Position numbers and translations under genes: made by a program
Shown here: positions 17,184 to 26,462 of the stretch, in pieces
Layout: each line of letters starts with the position of its first letter
How positions within the stretch are numbered: the first letter of the stretch is position 1
The notes under the pieces: model-generated
Told to the model about the DNA's origin: nothing
The model's database searches: none
Seen by the model: only the letters and a program-made list of their open reading frames with translations
Source: Cellvibrionales bacterium UBA4451
GTDB taxonomy: Bacteria > Pseudomonadota > Gammaproteobacteria > Pseudomonadales > Porticoccaceae
Assembly (NCBI GenBank): GCA_002390285.1
Contig: DGPB01000009.1
Coordinates: forward strand, 1 to 64,000
Direction: 5' to 3'
DNA: 64,000 bases

Positions 17184-18802
17184 TCTTTACTGACAACAAC
17201 ATTCTGTCCAGCATAGTTGATGGGAACCATGATGGTGTCTTTGGCAATCGGTGAGGTATTAGGGTAGTCGAGCGTAAAGTGCAAACCTCGGCTTTCCTTC
17301 CGTTGTTTGGCACAGCGAATGATTAATTCGGCCACTAATACTAAGTTGCGAAGTTCCAGCAGGTCTCTACTGATTTTGTAATTGCTGTAATAATCCTGAA
17401 TTTCTTTTTGTAGTAATTCGACTCTGTGCTGAGCCCGCTCCAGACGTTTTTGAGTGCGAACGATACCCACATAATCCCACATAAAACGACGTAGCTCATC
17501 CCAGTTATGGGAGATGATCACATCCTCATCCGAGTGAGTAACGCGGCTTTCATCCCATGGTCTGGCAGGTTCCGGTTCTGGAATGTCAGCGAGATTAAGA
17601 TTGATGGCTGCAGCAGCGGAGCGTCCGTAGACAATACACTCTACTAATGAATTGCTGGCCATACGGTTGGCGCCGTGCAAGCCAGTAAATGCCGTTTCTC
17701 CAATAGCGTAGAGGTTCCACAGATCCGTTTGCCCCTTTTGATTTACCATGATTCCGCCACAGGTGTAATGGGCTGCAGGTACTACGGGTATGGGTTCTTT
17801 GGTGATATCAATGCCGTAGGCTAAGCACTGAGCTTTAACTGTAGGAAAGTGGCTTTCAAGGAATTCTGCAGACTTGTGGCTTATGTCCAGATATACGCAG
17901 TCGCTACCCAATCGCTTCATTTCATGGTCTATGGCGCGGGCGACAATATCCCTTGGTGCCAGTTCAGCTTTTGGGTGGAATTTCGTCATGAAGCGTTCAC
18001 CGTTGGGTAGCTTCAAATAGGCTCCCTCACCTCGGAGTGCTTCAGTCATTAAAAAAGCTTTGGCGTTGGGGTGGTATAAGCAGGTGGGGTGGAACTGGTT
18101 GAATTCCATATTCGCTACACGGCAGCCTCGTCGCCATGCAACAGCAATACCATCACCTGATGCTCCGTCGGGATTGCTGGTATAGAGATAGGCTTTACTG
18201 GCACCGCCAGTCGCCAGTATCACTACCTTAGCTTGGAAGACGCACACCCGGTCTTTACTGGTGTCCAGACCGTAGGCTCCGGTACATCGAATCCGACTAG
18301 AGTTGCGATCTGCCTGAGTAATCAAATCGACAATGACATGGTTCTCAAACAGCTCGATATTATTATTTTTGATGACTTTGTCGGCCAGAGAAGTCGAGAC
18401 CTCTTTGCCAGTTGCGTCGGCCGTGTGGAGTATTCGGCGATGACTATGACCGCCTTCCTGGGTTAAATGGTACGCAGTGTTATTTTCGTTTTGGGTGAAC
18501 TCGACGCCTTGTTCAATGAGCCAGCGGATCGCTTCAGGGCCATTCTCAACAGTATATTTAACGGCATCTTCATGGCACAGCCCCGCCCCGGCCACTAGCG
18601 TGTCCTGAATATGAGACTCAACGGAGTCTTCGTTATCAAAAACAGCGGCTATGCCACCTTGTGCATACCAGGTGGACCCAGATTTTATTGCACTTTTGCT
18701 GAGCAGGGCGACTTTGTGGTGGTCAGCTAGTTGCAGGGCGACGGTCATGCCCGCAGCGCCGCTACCGATGACCAGAACATCGTGGTTGTAGGACTTATTC
18801 AT
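17180..18802 (-). CDS. nadB: L-aspartate oxidase
   Basis: NadB oxidises L-aspartate to iminoaspartate, the first step of de novo NAD synthesis, using FAD. With the ATG at 18802 the product is 540 residues, the same as E. coli NadB, and begins MNKSYNHDVLVIGSGAAG; in-frame ATGs at 18838 and 18856 would add 12 or 18 residues that the family lacks. Motifs include the FAD-binding GSGAAG, STWYAQGGIAAVF, HLTQEGGHSHRRILH, LATGGASKAYLYT, ELAPRDIVARAIDHEM, AAHYTCGGIM and the C-terminal ESRGLHFTLDYP. The gene lies between the SdhE flavinylation module and rpoE, the usual Pseudomonas-type order, and is divergent from rpoE. Quinolinate synthase (nadA) is not in the window. Confidence 0.95.
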   Translation of the reverse strand: MNKSYNHDVLVIGSGAAGMTVALQLADHHKVALLSKSAIKSGSTWYAQGGIAAVFDNEDSVESHIQDTLVAGAGLCHEDAVKYTVENGPEAIRWLIEQGVEFTQNENNTAYHLTQEGGHSHRRILHTADATGKEVSTSLADKVIKNNNIELFENHVIVDLITQADRNSSRIRCTGAYGLDTSKDRVCVFQAKVVILATGGASKAYLYTSNPDGASGDGIAVAWRRGCRVANMEFNQFHPTCLYHPNAKAFLMTEALRGEGAYLKLPNGERFMTKFHPKAELAPRDIVARAIDHEMKRLGSDCVYLDISHKSAEFLESHFPTVKAQCLAYGIDITKEPIPVVPAAHYTCGGIMVNQKGQTDLWNLYAIGETAFTGLHGANRMASNSLVECIVYGRSAAAAINLNLADIPEPEPARPWDESRVTHSDEDVIISHNWDELRRFMWDYVGIVRTQKRLERAQHRVELLQKEIQDYYSNYKISRDLLELRNLVLVAELIIRCAKQRKESRGLHFTLDYPNTSPIAKDTIMVPINYAGQNVVVSKD

Positions 18803-18894
18803 TAACGGCCTTGGTACCTCTAAATCCGTGGTTGGCATGATAGTATAGCTAGACAAAAATGCATACCGGTGTCATATCGGTTAAACGAGAATAC

Positions 18895-18920
18895 GAACTA
18901 ATTGCAGATCAAGTGGTCTA
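18895..18920 (+). promoter_or_regulatory. Candidate sigma-E autoregulatory promoter of rpoE
   Basis: GAACTA at 18895-18900, a 16-nt spacer and TCTA at 18917-18920 match the sigma-E/AlgU pattern (GAACTT, 16-17 nt, TCtgA) with one -35 mismatch. The implied start point lies about 35 nt before the rpoE ATG. Autoregulation is known for rpoE and algU, so the position makes sense. Confidence 0.5.
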
Positions 18921-18960
18921 GCATGCTGCCATATTTGATGGTGTGGGGATTGGAGTAGTT

Positions 18961-19545
18961 ATGGAAGCCGAGCAGGCAAAAGATACCGATAAGCAGTTAG
19001 TTGCTCGCGTCCAAAAAGGCGATAAGAGGGCATTTGATATGCTTGTACTGAAATATCAGTACAAGGTGCATGCCATTGTCAGTCGTTATATCAAGGACTT
19101 TGACGAAGTTAACGATGTTGTTCAGGAAGCTTTTATCAAGGCATACCGGGCGCTAGCCAAGTTTCGTGGCGAAAGTGCGTTCTACACATGGCTATATCGT
19201 ATTGCGGTAAATACTGCCAAGAACTACTTGGTCGCTCGCAATCGTCGTCCACCTGCAAGTGATGTCGATGCAGGAGATGCCGATTATTATGAGGGAGGAC
19301 ATCGACTAACAGATATTGATTCTCCAGAGAATCTTCTTTATCGAGATGAACTTGAGGCTGTTGTTGATCAGTCTATTAGAGATTTACCTGAAGATCTTCG
19401 TACCGCGGTAACTTTACGTGAGTTTGAGGGTCTCAGTTATGAGGAAATTGCTGAGATAATGGATTGTCCGGTTGGAACGGTGAGGTCGAGGATATTCCGA
19501 GCCCGGGAGGCAATTGATGAAAAGGTTAGAGCATTGGGAAATTAA
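18961..19545 (+). CDS. rpoE: RNA polymerase sigma-E factor (AlgU/RpoE)
   Basis: The extracytoplasmic-function sigma factor for outer-membrane and periplasmic stress. ATG at 18961 (ribosome site TTGGAG, 9 nt upstream) gives 194 residues; a GTG six codons upstream is less likely. Sigma region 2 is near-identical to the family (DVVQEAFIKAYRAL, SAFYTWLYRIAVNTAKNYLV), followed by the NRRPPASDVDA linker and region 4 (LPEDLRTAVTLREFEGLSYE, then EEIAEIMDCPVGTVRSRIFR). It heads the rpoE-rseA-rseB-rseC-mucD cluster. A candidate self-recognised promoter lies just upstream. Confidence 0.97.
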   Translation: MEAEQAKDTDKQLVARVQKGDKRAFDMLVLKYQYKVHAIVSRYIKDFDEVNDVVQEAFIKAYRALAKFRGESAFYTWLYRIAVNTAKNYLVARNRRPPASDVDAGDADYYEGGHRLTDIDSPENLLYRDELEAVVDQSIRDLPEDLRTAVTLREFEGLSYEEIAEIMDCPVGTVRSRIFRAREAIDEKVRALGN

Positions 19546-19671
19546 TTCTTCCAAGTTGTTGAACCTTTTGTTCGGGCTCATGTCTCACAGCTAGTTTTTC
19601 GATAAACTGCTAAGTGTAATTGAAGGCATAACTTAGTGTTGAAGTAACAGTAAACTGAGGTAAATGCAGGC

Positions 19672-20325
19672 ATGAGTGATAATAAAACTCAAATAAAAGA
19701 ATCTCTGTCAGCGCTTATGGATGGCCAAGCTGATGAACTGGAAGTTCGTCGAGTACTTAAAAGTGTTTCTGAGGATGATGAGCTGCGTGATACATGGCGT
19801 CGCCATCAGATGGCTGCAGCCGCTATGCGCCGGGAGCTACCGGAACAAGTTGTGGACTATTCAGTTGCCATTCGCAATGCCATTGAGCAAGAGCAAAGTA
19901 TCCATGCCCGCACCGGTGTGGGTCGTCTTCTTCAGCCCCTGGGTCGTTTTGCTGTAGCGGCCTCTGTCGCAGCCATTGCTGTTATCGGTATCCAGCAGTA
20001 CAGCCAGCCCGCTAGTGAACCTGCGCCATTGGCCTCTGCCAATGAGGTGCAAGTTGATTTGTCGGCACCGCAACTGCGGACAGCGGCAGAGTTTGGTATA
20101 CCTCCTATGACCGCGCGCACTGTGAGTGCGACTAGCAATGCTGAGCAAGGCTACACTGCACCTCAATCTGTCGTTGAGGTTAGTCATGTCGTGCCGGATC
20201 AGGTAACGCGTGAGCAGGTTCAGGCTTATCTTAATGATTTGATGTTACAACATACAGAGCATGCAGCAATGAATACTAATCAAGGTATGTTGCCCTTTGC
20301 TCGCATGCCAACTGATCAGGATTAG
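19672..20325 (+). CDS. rseA: Anti-sigma-E factor (RseA/MucA)
   Basis: A single-pass inner-membrane protein that holds sigma-E at the membrane until DegS and RseP proteolysis release it. The 217-residue product has a cytoplasmic N-terminal anti-sigma domain (ESLSALMDGQADELEVRRVL and DTWRRHQMAAAAMR within residues 1-80), one transmembrane helix at about 91-107, and a periplasmic tail from about 110. The gap after rpoE is 126 nt, and the next gene starts with a GTG that shares one base with the rseA stop. Confidence 0.93.
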   Translation: MSDNKTQIKESLSALMDGQADELEVRRVLKSVSEDDELRDTWRRHQMAAAAMRRELPEQVVDYSVAIRNAIEQEQSIHARTGVGRLLQPLGRFAVAASVAAIAVIGIQQYSQPASEPAPLASANEVQVDLSAPQLRTAAEFGIPPMTARTVSATSNAEQGYTAPQSVVEVSHVVPDQVTREQVQAYLNDLMLQHTEHAAMNTNQGMLPFARMPTDQD

Positions 20326-21308
20326 TGAAGCAAGCGTTATTGAAGTTCTTTCTACGATGTTGTGTCGCGGCTATCCTCTCGGTGGTCGCGGTTTCCTCAT
20401 CTCTTGCAATCGATGATCCGCTCTCTGTTACCAACCTGCTCAAACGTATGGCTGAGGCTAATAGGCATCTCAGTTATCAGGGTGTTTTTTCCTATGAGTA
20501 TGGTGGAACCTTAAAAACAGTTAAGGTCTTACATGCGGTGCGTGAGGGGCAGGAAGTTGAGCGTATAGTTCATCTCAGCGGCCCCAAAAAAGAGGTGGTG
20601 AGACGGGGGAATGATCTCAAATGTCAGCGCCTCGGAGATGCCATTCTAAGGGGTACTACATCAGGTATCGCCAACATTTCTCGTGGGCATCTAGAAAATT
20701 ATTACAACCTTTATGTGAAGGGTGAGGATCGTGTTGCTGGTAGAACGGTGATCATTCTTCATGTAGTACCTAAGGATCCATTTCGCTACGGCTATGCGCT
20801 GGGGATTGATAAAGAAACTGGGCTCTTACTGCAATCCATGTTGATCGGCAGTAATAAACGGGTGCTAGAGCGGTTTCAGTTTATGGATATTTCGATTGGT
20901 ATCCTGATTGATGATATGGCGTTGGAGCCAACTGATACAGAACATCATATGGCTTCGTTGGAGGCGTCTCCTTGTCTTGAGACGATAGGCTCGAATTCTT
21001 CCGCCCCTATGGTCCACAAGTGGCAAGCTTCGTGGGTGCCACCAGGTTTTGCAATGGCGGGTACACATACGTCAACCGAAACACAGAGAGAAACACAGGT
21101 GTTCACTGATGGTCTTGCCGTTTTTTCTGTATTTATTGATTCTGATGAAGCGGTTAATTTACCCAAAATTCAGGCTCAACGAGGTGCAACAGTCGCGTTT
21201 TTGAGTCACATGGATGTTGAGGGCCGTAACTACGCGATCTGTGTCGTTGGTGAGATCCCTATTGAGGCGGCAAAGCAGGTGGCTGAATCTATCACTCGAT
21301 TACAGTAG
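20325..21308 (+). CDS. rseB: Sigma-E regulator RseB/MucB
   Basis: A periplasmic protein that binds the RseA/MucA periplasmic domain and shields it from DegS, releasing it when it senses mislocalised LPS or lipoprotein. The 327-residue precursor has a signal peptide (about 1-28, with a hydrophobic CCVAAILSVVAVSSSLA core). A LolA-like first domain carries the SYQGVFSYEYGGTLKTVKVLH segment, and the C-terminal domain contains LPKIQAQRGATVAFL. The GTG start overlaps the rseA stop by one base, so the two are translationally coupled. Confidence 0.93.
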   Translation: MKQALLKFFLRCCVAAILSVVAVSSSLAIDDPLSVTNLLKRMAEANRHLSYQGVFSYEYGGTLKTVKVLHAVREGQEVERIVHLSGPKKEVVRRGNDLKCQRLGDAILRGTTSGIANISRGHLENYYNLYVKGEDRVAGRTVIILHVVPKDPFRYGYALGIDKETGLLLQSMLIGSNKRVLERFQFMDISIGILIDDMALEPTDTEHHMASLEASPCLETIGSNSSAPMVHKWQASWVPPGFAMAGTHTSTETQRETQVFTDGLAVFSVFIDSDEAVNLPKIQAQRGATVAFLSHMDVEGRNYAICVVGEIPIEAAKQVAESITRLQ

Positions 21309-21442
21309 TAGTTGTTTGGGCATGACCAAGAATGGCATAGTGATAGGTTAAGTGGAGAGCTGATTTTTAGAAGCCTTGCTAACGCTCAGTGTTAAAGACC
21401 GGCTACAATCGTCCAGATCGTTTGATTTATGAGAATGTTTAA

Positions 21443-21892
21443 GTGATACGCGAAACGGGTCGAGTAGTGGCTATTGAAGATGATGGTGTATGGATCGAAA
21501 CCATACAGCAGTCAGCATGTCAGTCCTGTGTAGCGGAGAAAGGCTGCGGTCAACGTTTAATTGCTAAAATGACGGGTAAAACTACTGCCATTCGAGCACT
21601 ACCTGGTCATTGTGATCTTAGTCGTATTAGCATGAATGATCAGGTTGTTATCGGTATTCCGGAACATGTGGTGGTCAACGGTACCCTGCTGATTTATTTG
21701 TTACCGTTACTGACGATGATCGCTGGTGCCATATTGGCGGATAATCTATCCTCAGGTGATCTCTCTACCGCGCTCGGTGGCATGTTAGGGTTGATGGCTG
21801 GAAGCCTTGCAGTAAGGGTGCACTCCTATATCAATCGAAACAACCTCGAAGTACACCCAATGCTCTTAGAGCAAATCCCTATGGTCAACTAG
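21443..21892 (+). CDS. rseC: SoxR-reducing/RseC-MucC family membrane protein
   Basis: A small inner-membrane protein of the RseC/MucC family, linked to modulation of sigma-E and, in E. coli, to SoxR reduction with the Rsx complex. The 149 residues show the N-terminal cysteine cluster CQSC...CG (C26, C29, C35). Two transmembrane helices follow (about 74-92 and 100-120), then a short tail. The start is a GTG; family proteins begin with the same MIRETGRVVAIEDDGVWIET-like stretch. Confidence 0.9.
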   Translation: MIRETGRVVAIEDDGVWIETIQQSACQSCVAEKGCGQRLIAKMTGKTTAIRALPGHCDLSRISMNDQVVIGIPEHVVVNGTLLIYLLPLLTMIAGAILADNLSSGDLSTALGGMLGLMAGSLAVRVHSYINRNNLEVHPMLLEQIPMVN

Positions 21893-21957
21893 GTCTAACC
21901 TTTCTCGATTTTAATTGTCTGATACAGCAACGCGTTAAACATTGAATGGAGAGCATT

Positions 21958-23325
21958 ATGCTGAAGCAGTTTTCAGCTCTTATTCTGGCGGTCAGTCTTT
22001 TCTGGAGTAACGTCGGGTTCAGTCACGGATTGCCTAGCTTTACTCAGTTGATTGAAACGTCATCTCCTGCTGTGGTGAAAATAGATACTGTCCAGGTCGA
22101 ACAGAATCAAAGACTCTCCCAGCTCCCCCACGGTGAGACCCCGGACATTTTTCAAGATCTTTTTGAGCATCGTCGAGGGCAGCCTGAAGATGCGCTATCT
22201 ACTGGGTCTGGTTTCATCATTTCTCACGATGGATACGTTCTCACTAATCATCATGTTGTAGACGGTGCTGATGAAATCGTTATTAAGTTACTTGATCGTC
22301 GTGAATTCGATGCCGTGGTCATTGGCGTTGACCAGCGTTCTGACTTAGCACTACTTAAAATTGATGCTGATGGGCTCCCAGCTCTGAAATTTTCAGAACC
22401 AAATAAGTTGAAGGTGGGCGAGTGGGTTTTAGCTATAGGCTCTCCATTTGACCTGGATTTTTCGGCTAGTATAGGAATTATTAGCGCCATTGGCCGCAGT
22501 ATTCCTACAGAAAAAGGCGATAACTACGTTCCGTTTGTTCAAAGTGATGTTGCAATCAATCCTGGGAATTCGGGAGGGCCACTTCTGAATCTCGATGGCA
22601 AGGTCGTCGGTATCAATTCACAAATATTTACCCGGTCGGGTGGGTCCATGGGTGTTTCATTCTCTATTCCAGTCAGTGTTGCCATAGAAGTGGTCGAACA
22701 GTTGAAATCCAAGGGGCATGTAGATCGAGGGTGGCTTGGGGTTTATATACAGGACGTAGATAAAGATTTAGCTAGATCATTCAAGTTGAAAAAACCGCAT
22801 GGTGCATTGGTGGCTCAGGTCGAACCTGATAGCCCTGCAGATAAAGCAGGTATTTTTGCTGGGGATGTCATTACTAAATTTGATGGTCAGCCCATTATTG
22901 AGTCTAATGACCTCCCGCATGCTGTAGGCCTAAGTTCACCAGATAAAAAAGTTAATATAGAGCTAGTTCGTGAGGGGAAAACTAAAGCTCTGAATGTCAC
23001 CATTGGTGCGTTACCGACTGCTGACCCCGTCGTCAATGCATTAGACCGTCCTGATAAGCTGGGTTTGATCATTTCTGCTGTGGATGACGAAATGGTAAGC
23101 CGATGGCGCAGGGGGGTAATGATTATGATGGTGCTTCCGGATTCTCCCGCCCATCGTGCAGGGCTTTACCGCGGTGACATTATTGTACAGCTAGGGCAAA
23201 ACAGCATTGATAGCCCTGAGCAGTATTATGATGCACTGAAAACATTATCTGTGAAAGAGCCCGTGGCGGTCCGATTAATCCGTCAAGGCCGATCAATTTA
23301 CGGCAGTATAGAGATCGATAACTGA
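21958..23325 (+). CDS. mucD: Periplasmic serine protease Do-like (MucD/DegP)
   Basis: A periplasmic HtrA protease and chaperone that removes misfolded envelope proteins and, in Pseudomonas, restrains AlgU activation. ATG at 21958 follows a good GGAGAG site and gives 455 residues with a signal peptide (about 1-23); an in-frame ATG at 21946 is less likely. The trypsin-like domain has H99 (TNHHVVDGA), D129 (RSDLALLK) and S205 (NPGNSGGPL). Two PDZ domains follow (about 255-345 and 360-450). It closes the sigma-E cluster, as in Pseudomonas. Confidence 0.95.
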   Translation: MLKQFSALILAVSLFWSNVGFSHGLPSFTQLIETSSPAVVKIDTVQVEQNQRLSQLPHGETPDIFQDLFEHRRGQPEDALSTGSGFIISHDGYVLTNHHVVDGADEIVIKLLDRREFDAVVIGVDQRSDLALLKIDADGLPALKFSEPNKLKVGEWVLAIGSPFDLDFSASIGIISAIGRSIPTEKGDNYVPFVQSDVAINPGNSGGPLLNLDGKVVGINSQIFTRSGGSMGVSFSIPVSVAIEVVEQLKSKGHVDRGWLGVYIQDVDKDLARSFKLKKPHGALVAQVEPDSPADKAGIFAGDVITKFDGQPIIESNDLPHAVGLSSPDKKVNIELVREGKTKALNVTIGALPTADPVVNALDRPDKLGLIISAVDDEMVSRWRRGVMIMMVLPDSPAHRAGLYRGDIIVQLGQNSIDSPEQYYDALKTLSVKEPVAVRLIRQGRSIYGSIEIDN

Positions 23326-23480
23326 CGTATTTGATGGTTTGTCATAGCTTGTGGTTTGACTTGATACGAGGCCACTTTATATGGATGGCAATTCGTGGCT
23401 TCAAAAAGCCAAATAGGCTAGACTGCACGCGCAAAATTAACCCACCCGCCATTAATGGCAACAACTAAAATTGAAGCGCT

Positions 23481-25280
23481 GTGTCTGACCTAAGTCATAT
23501 CCGAAACTTTTCCATTATTGCCCATATTGACCATGGGAAATCCACTATAGCTGACCGCTTTATTCAGACATGCGGTGGCCTTTCCGAACGAGAAATGGGT
23601 GCCCAAGTACTCGATTCCATGGATATCGAGCGAGAGCGCGGTATTACTATCAAAGCCCAGAGTGTGACTCTGGATTTTACCGCCAAAGATGGCAAGACTT
23701 ACCAGTTAAACTTTATTGACACCCCTGGTCATGTGGATTTTTCATATGAGGTTTCTCGCTCCCTTGCAGCCTGTGAAGGCGCATTGCTCGTTGTCGATGC
23801 TGGGCAGGGTGTAGAGGCTCAGTCAGTGGCAAATTGTTATACCGCTATTGCTCAAGGTCTTGAAGTGCTTCCTGTACTGAACAAAATGGATCTTCCTCAA
23901 GCCGATCCAGAGCGTGTCATAGAGGAAATTGAAGAGATCATAGGCATTGATGCTGAGGATGCCGTCCGATGTAGTGCCAAAACAGGTATGGGTATCGATG
24001 ATATATTGGAACAACTCGTCATCAAAATCCCTCCTCCAACCGGAGATGTGGATGCGCCATTACAGGCACTTATTATCGATTCCTGGTTTGATAATTATTT
24101 GGGCGTAGTTTCTTTGGTGCGCGTTAAAGAAGGGACACTAAAGGCTAAAGATAAGATTATTACCAAGTCCATTGGCAAGGCCCAAATTGTTGACAGCGTC
24201 GGTGTTTTTACCCCAAAGCGTTTGGAGACAGGCGTGCTCCGCGCCGGTGAGGTAGGTTTTGTTGTGGCCGGCATCAAGGATATCCATGGCGCTCCTGTGG
24301 GTGATACGTTTACTCATGCCAAAACACCAGATGTGCCAGCTTTACCTGGGTTTCAGAAGGTTAAGCCACAAGTTTATGCGGGCATGTTTCCTATAAGTTC
24401 GGATGATTTTGAAGATTTTCGTGAAGCTTTATCCAAGCTTACCTTGAATGATGCTTCACTTTTCTACGAGCCAGAGAGCTCAGATGCATTGGGCTTTGGC
24501 TTTCGGTGTGGCTTTCTTGGCATGTTGCATATGGAAATTATCCAAGAGCGACTTGAGCGAGAGTATGATCTTGACCTGATTACATCAGCGCCCACGGTGG
24601 TTTACGAGGTTCTGAAGACCGATGGCACGCTCATACATATTTCCAGTCCTTCAGACCTGCCGGATCCGGTGTATGTGGATGAACTGCGCGAGCCTCTTTG
24701 TGAAGCTAATATTTTGGTGCCAAAGGATTACGTAGGAAATGTTATGACGCTCTGTGTTGACAAGCGGGGTGTACAGAAAGATATGCAATTTGTTGGAGGG
24801 CAGGTCTCCCTTACCTATGAACTCCCTATGAGTGAGGTGGTAATGGACTTCTTTGATCGCCTGAAATCAGTCAGTCGTGGTTTTGCTTCCCTCGACTATA
24901 GTTTTAGCCGATTCGAGGCCGCTCCGCTGGTTCGGCTGGATGTATTGATCAATGGTGAAAAGGTTGACGCTCTTGCTGTGATTCTCCACCGAGGAAATTC
25001 ACAGAAAAAGGGTCGCCAGCTCACTGAAAAAATGAAGGAGTTGATACCTCGCCAGATGTTTGATGTGGCCATTCAGGCCGCCATTGGCGGCCATATCATT
25101 GCCCGAACTTCTGTGAAGGCTCTTCGGAAAAATGTTACCGCAAAATGTTATGGTGGTGATGTTTCTCGCAAGAAGAAATTGCTAGAAAAACAAAAAGAAG
25201 GCAAAAAGAGAATGAAGCAGGTAGGTAATGTGGAAATTCCCCAGGAAGCTTTCTTGGCTGTATTGAGGACGGATAGCTGA
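23481..25280 (+). CDS. lepA: Elongation factor 4 (back-translocase)
   Basis: A ribosome-associated GTPase implicated in ribosome biogenesis and rescue of stalled or mistranslocated ribosomes. The 599 residues match the family length. The G domain shows AHIDHGKS (14-21), the switch region ERERGITIKAQSV, DTPGHVDF and NKMDLP. The LepA-specific C-terminal domain carries GFRCGFLGMLHMEI and ends with the basic AKCYGGDVSRKKKLLEKQK stretch. It starts with GTG and is followed 9 nt later by lepB, as in most proteobacteria. Confidence 0.97.
   Translation: MSDLSHIRNFSIIAHIDHGKSTIADRFIQTCGGLSEREMGAQVLDSMDIERERGITIKAQSVTLDFTAKDGKTYQLNFIDTPGHVDFSYEVSRSLAACEGALLVVDAGQGVEAQSVANCYTAIAQGLEVLPVLNKMDLPQADPERVIEEIEEIIGIDAEDAVRCSAKTGMGIDDILEQLVIKIPPPTGDVDAPLQALIIDSWFDNYLGVVSLVRVKEGTLKAKDKIITKSIGKAQIVDSVGVFTPKRLETGVLRAGEVGFVVAGIKDIHGAPVGDTFTHAKTPDVPALPGFQKVKPQVYAGMFPISSDDFEDFREALSKLTLNDASLFYEPESSDALGFGFRCGFLGMLHMEIIQERLEREYDLDLITSAPTVVYEVLKTDGTLIHISSPSDLPDPVYVDELREPLCEANILVPKDYVGNVMTLCVDKRGVQKDMQFVGGQVSLTYELPMSEVVMDFFDRLKSVSRGFASLDYSFSRFEAAPLVRLDVLINGEKVDALAVILHRGNSQKKGRQLTEKMKELIPRQMFDVAIQAAIGGHIIARTSVKALRKNVTAKCYGGDVSRKKKLLEKQKEGKKRMKQVGNVEIPQEAFLAVLRTDS
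23802..23809 (+). promoter_or_regulatory. KOPS octamer GGGCAGGG
   Basis: Plus-strand match to GGGNAGGG inside lepA, left of dif and pointing toward it. Confidence 0.45.
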
Positions 25281-25289
25281 GGTTTATGA

Positions 25290-26039
25290 ATGGATATTAA
25301 TTTCCCATTGGTACTGATGATACTCGTTATTGTCACCGGTATTATCTGGTTTTTAGATCGATTAGTTTTGGCCAAAAAACGTGGCGATGAGCCTGTGCCT
25401 ACTTGGGTTGAATACAGTGGCTCTTTTTTCCCTGTATTGCTGGTAGTTTTTGTCCTTCGCTCTTTTTTATTCGAGCCGTTTCAGATTCCATCGGGATCAA
25501 TGATTCCAACGCTTAAAGTGGGTGATTTTATTCTTGTTAATAAATACACCTATGGCTTGCGTCTGCCGGTTACCGGGACCAAGATTATCCCTGTGAATGA
25601 GCCGCAGCGTGGCGATGTGATGGTGTTTTTCCCACCTAATGATGACAGATATTTTATCAAACGTGTTGTTGGCTTGCCGGGTGATAATATTCGGATTATC
25701 AATAATATGCTTTACGTTAACAGCAAGCTGGCTGAACAAACCCGTCTTCCAGCGATACCCGAAAATCCGCATTTTCTGTTAATGGAGGAAAATCTGGGCG
25801 ATGTAGTACACAAGATACAAAAGCATGAGGTGGCAGGGCGCCTAGGGCGCGACTACGCTATTGTGGTACCACAGGGGCATTATTTTATGATGGGAGATAA
25901 TCGGGATAATAGTAGCGATAGCCGTGTTTGGGGTCCTGTCCCTGAGAGAAATATTGTTGGAAAGGCCGTAGCAGTTTGGATGCATTGGGAATCGTTCAGT
26001 AGTTTGCCTAGTTTTAGCCGAATGGGCAAAATTCAGTAG
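25290..26039 (+). CDS. lepB: Signal peptidase I
   Basis: The inner-membrane enzyme that removes signal peptides from Sec- and Tat-exported preproteins. The 249-residue product has two N-terminal transmembrane helices (about 5-25 and 45-62). The catalytic dyad is S70 in QIPSGSMIPTL and K124 in YFIKRVVGLPGD, and the MGDNRDNSSDSRVWGPVP box lies near the C-terminus. It is shorter than E. coli LepB (324) but close to Pseudomonas-type lengths. The gap to lepA is 9 nt, indicating one operon. Confidence 0.96.
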   Translation: MDINFPLVLMILVIVTGIIWFLDRLVLAKKRGDEPVPTWVEYSGSFFPVLLVVFVLRSFLFEPFQIPSGSMIPTLKVGDFILVNKYTYGLRLPVTGTKIIPVNEPQRGDVMVFFPPNDDRYFIKRVVGLPGDNIRIINNMLYVNSKLAEQTRLPAIPENPHFLLMEENLGDVVHKIQKHEVAGRLGRDYAIVVPQGHYFMMGDNRDNSSDSRVWGPVPERNIVGKAVAVWMHWESFSSLPSFSRMGKIQ

Positions 26040-26071
26040 TGGTAGTTGAAACTTGAAAAGGGGATAGGGGC

Positions 26072-26437
26072 ATGAGACATAATAAACAGAAAGGCATAAC
26101 CGCTCTTGGCGGACTCACTGCATTACTATTGGTGGGATTTTTCATGACAGCTGCTTTTAAGGTTGGGCCGCTATACTTGGATAACTCCTTTATTCGTGCG
26201 GCGTTAGATTCATTAGCTCATGAGAACATCCATACTTTGACGGACAAGGATGTGAGGAGAAAGCTATACAGTTCCTTCGATATTAATAATGTACGTGGCA
26301 TTAATAAGAACGACATAAAAGTTATTCGCGAGAAAACCAAGACACTTGTCACCCTAAATTATGAAAAAAGAGTGGAATTTATGGGAAATGTCGATGTTGT
26401 TGTCCGGTTCGAAAATACCTATGACAGCTCCAAGTAA
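26072..26437 (+). CDS. DUF4845 membrane protein
   Basis: A 121-residue protein with a short basic N-terminus, the motif QKGITALGGLTALLLVGFF resembling a type IV pilin-like hydrophobic helix (about 6-28), and a soluble C-terminal domain with VRRKLYSSFDINNVRGI. This fits the DUF4845 family, which commonly sits between lepB and rnc in Pseudomonas-like bacteria. Its function is not established. The surrounding gaps are 32 and 25 nt, so it is operonic with lepB and rnc. Confidence 0.85.
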   Translation: MRHNKQKGITALGGLTALLLVGFFMTAAFKVGPLYLDNSFIRAALDSLAHENIHTLTDKDVRRKLYSSFDINNVRGINKNDIKVIREKTKTLVTLNYEKRVEFMGNVDVVVRFENTYDSSK

Positions 26438-26462
26438 AGACAGATTAAGTAGATAGTAGAGG

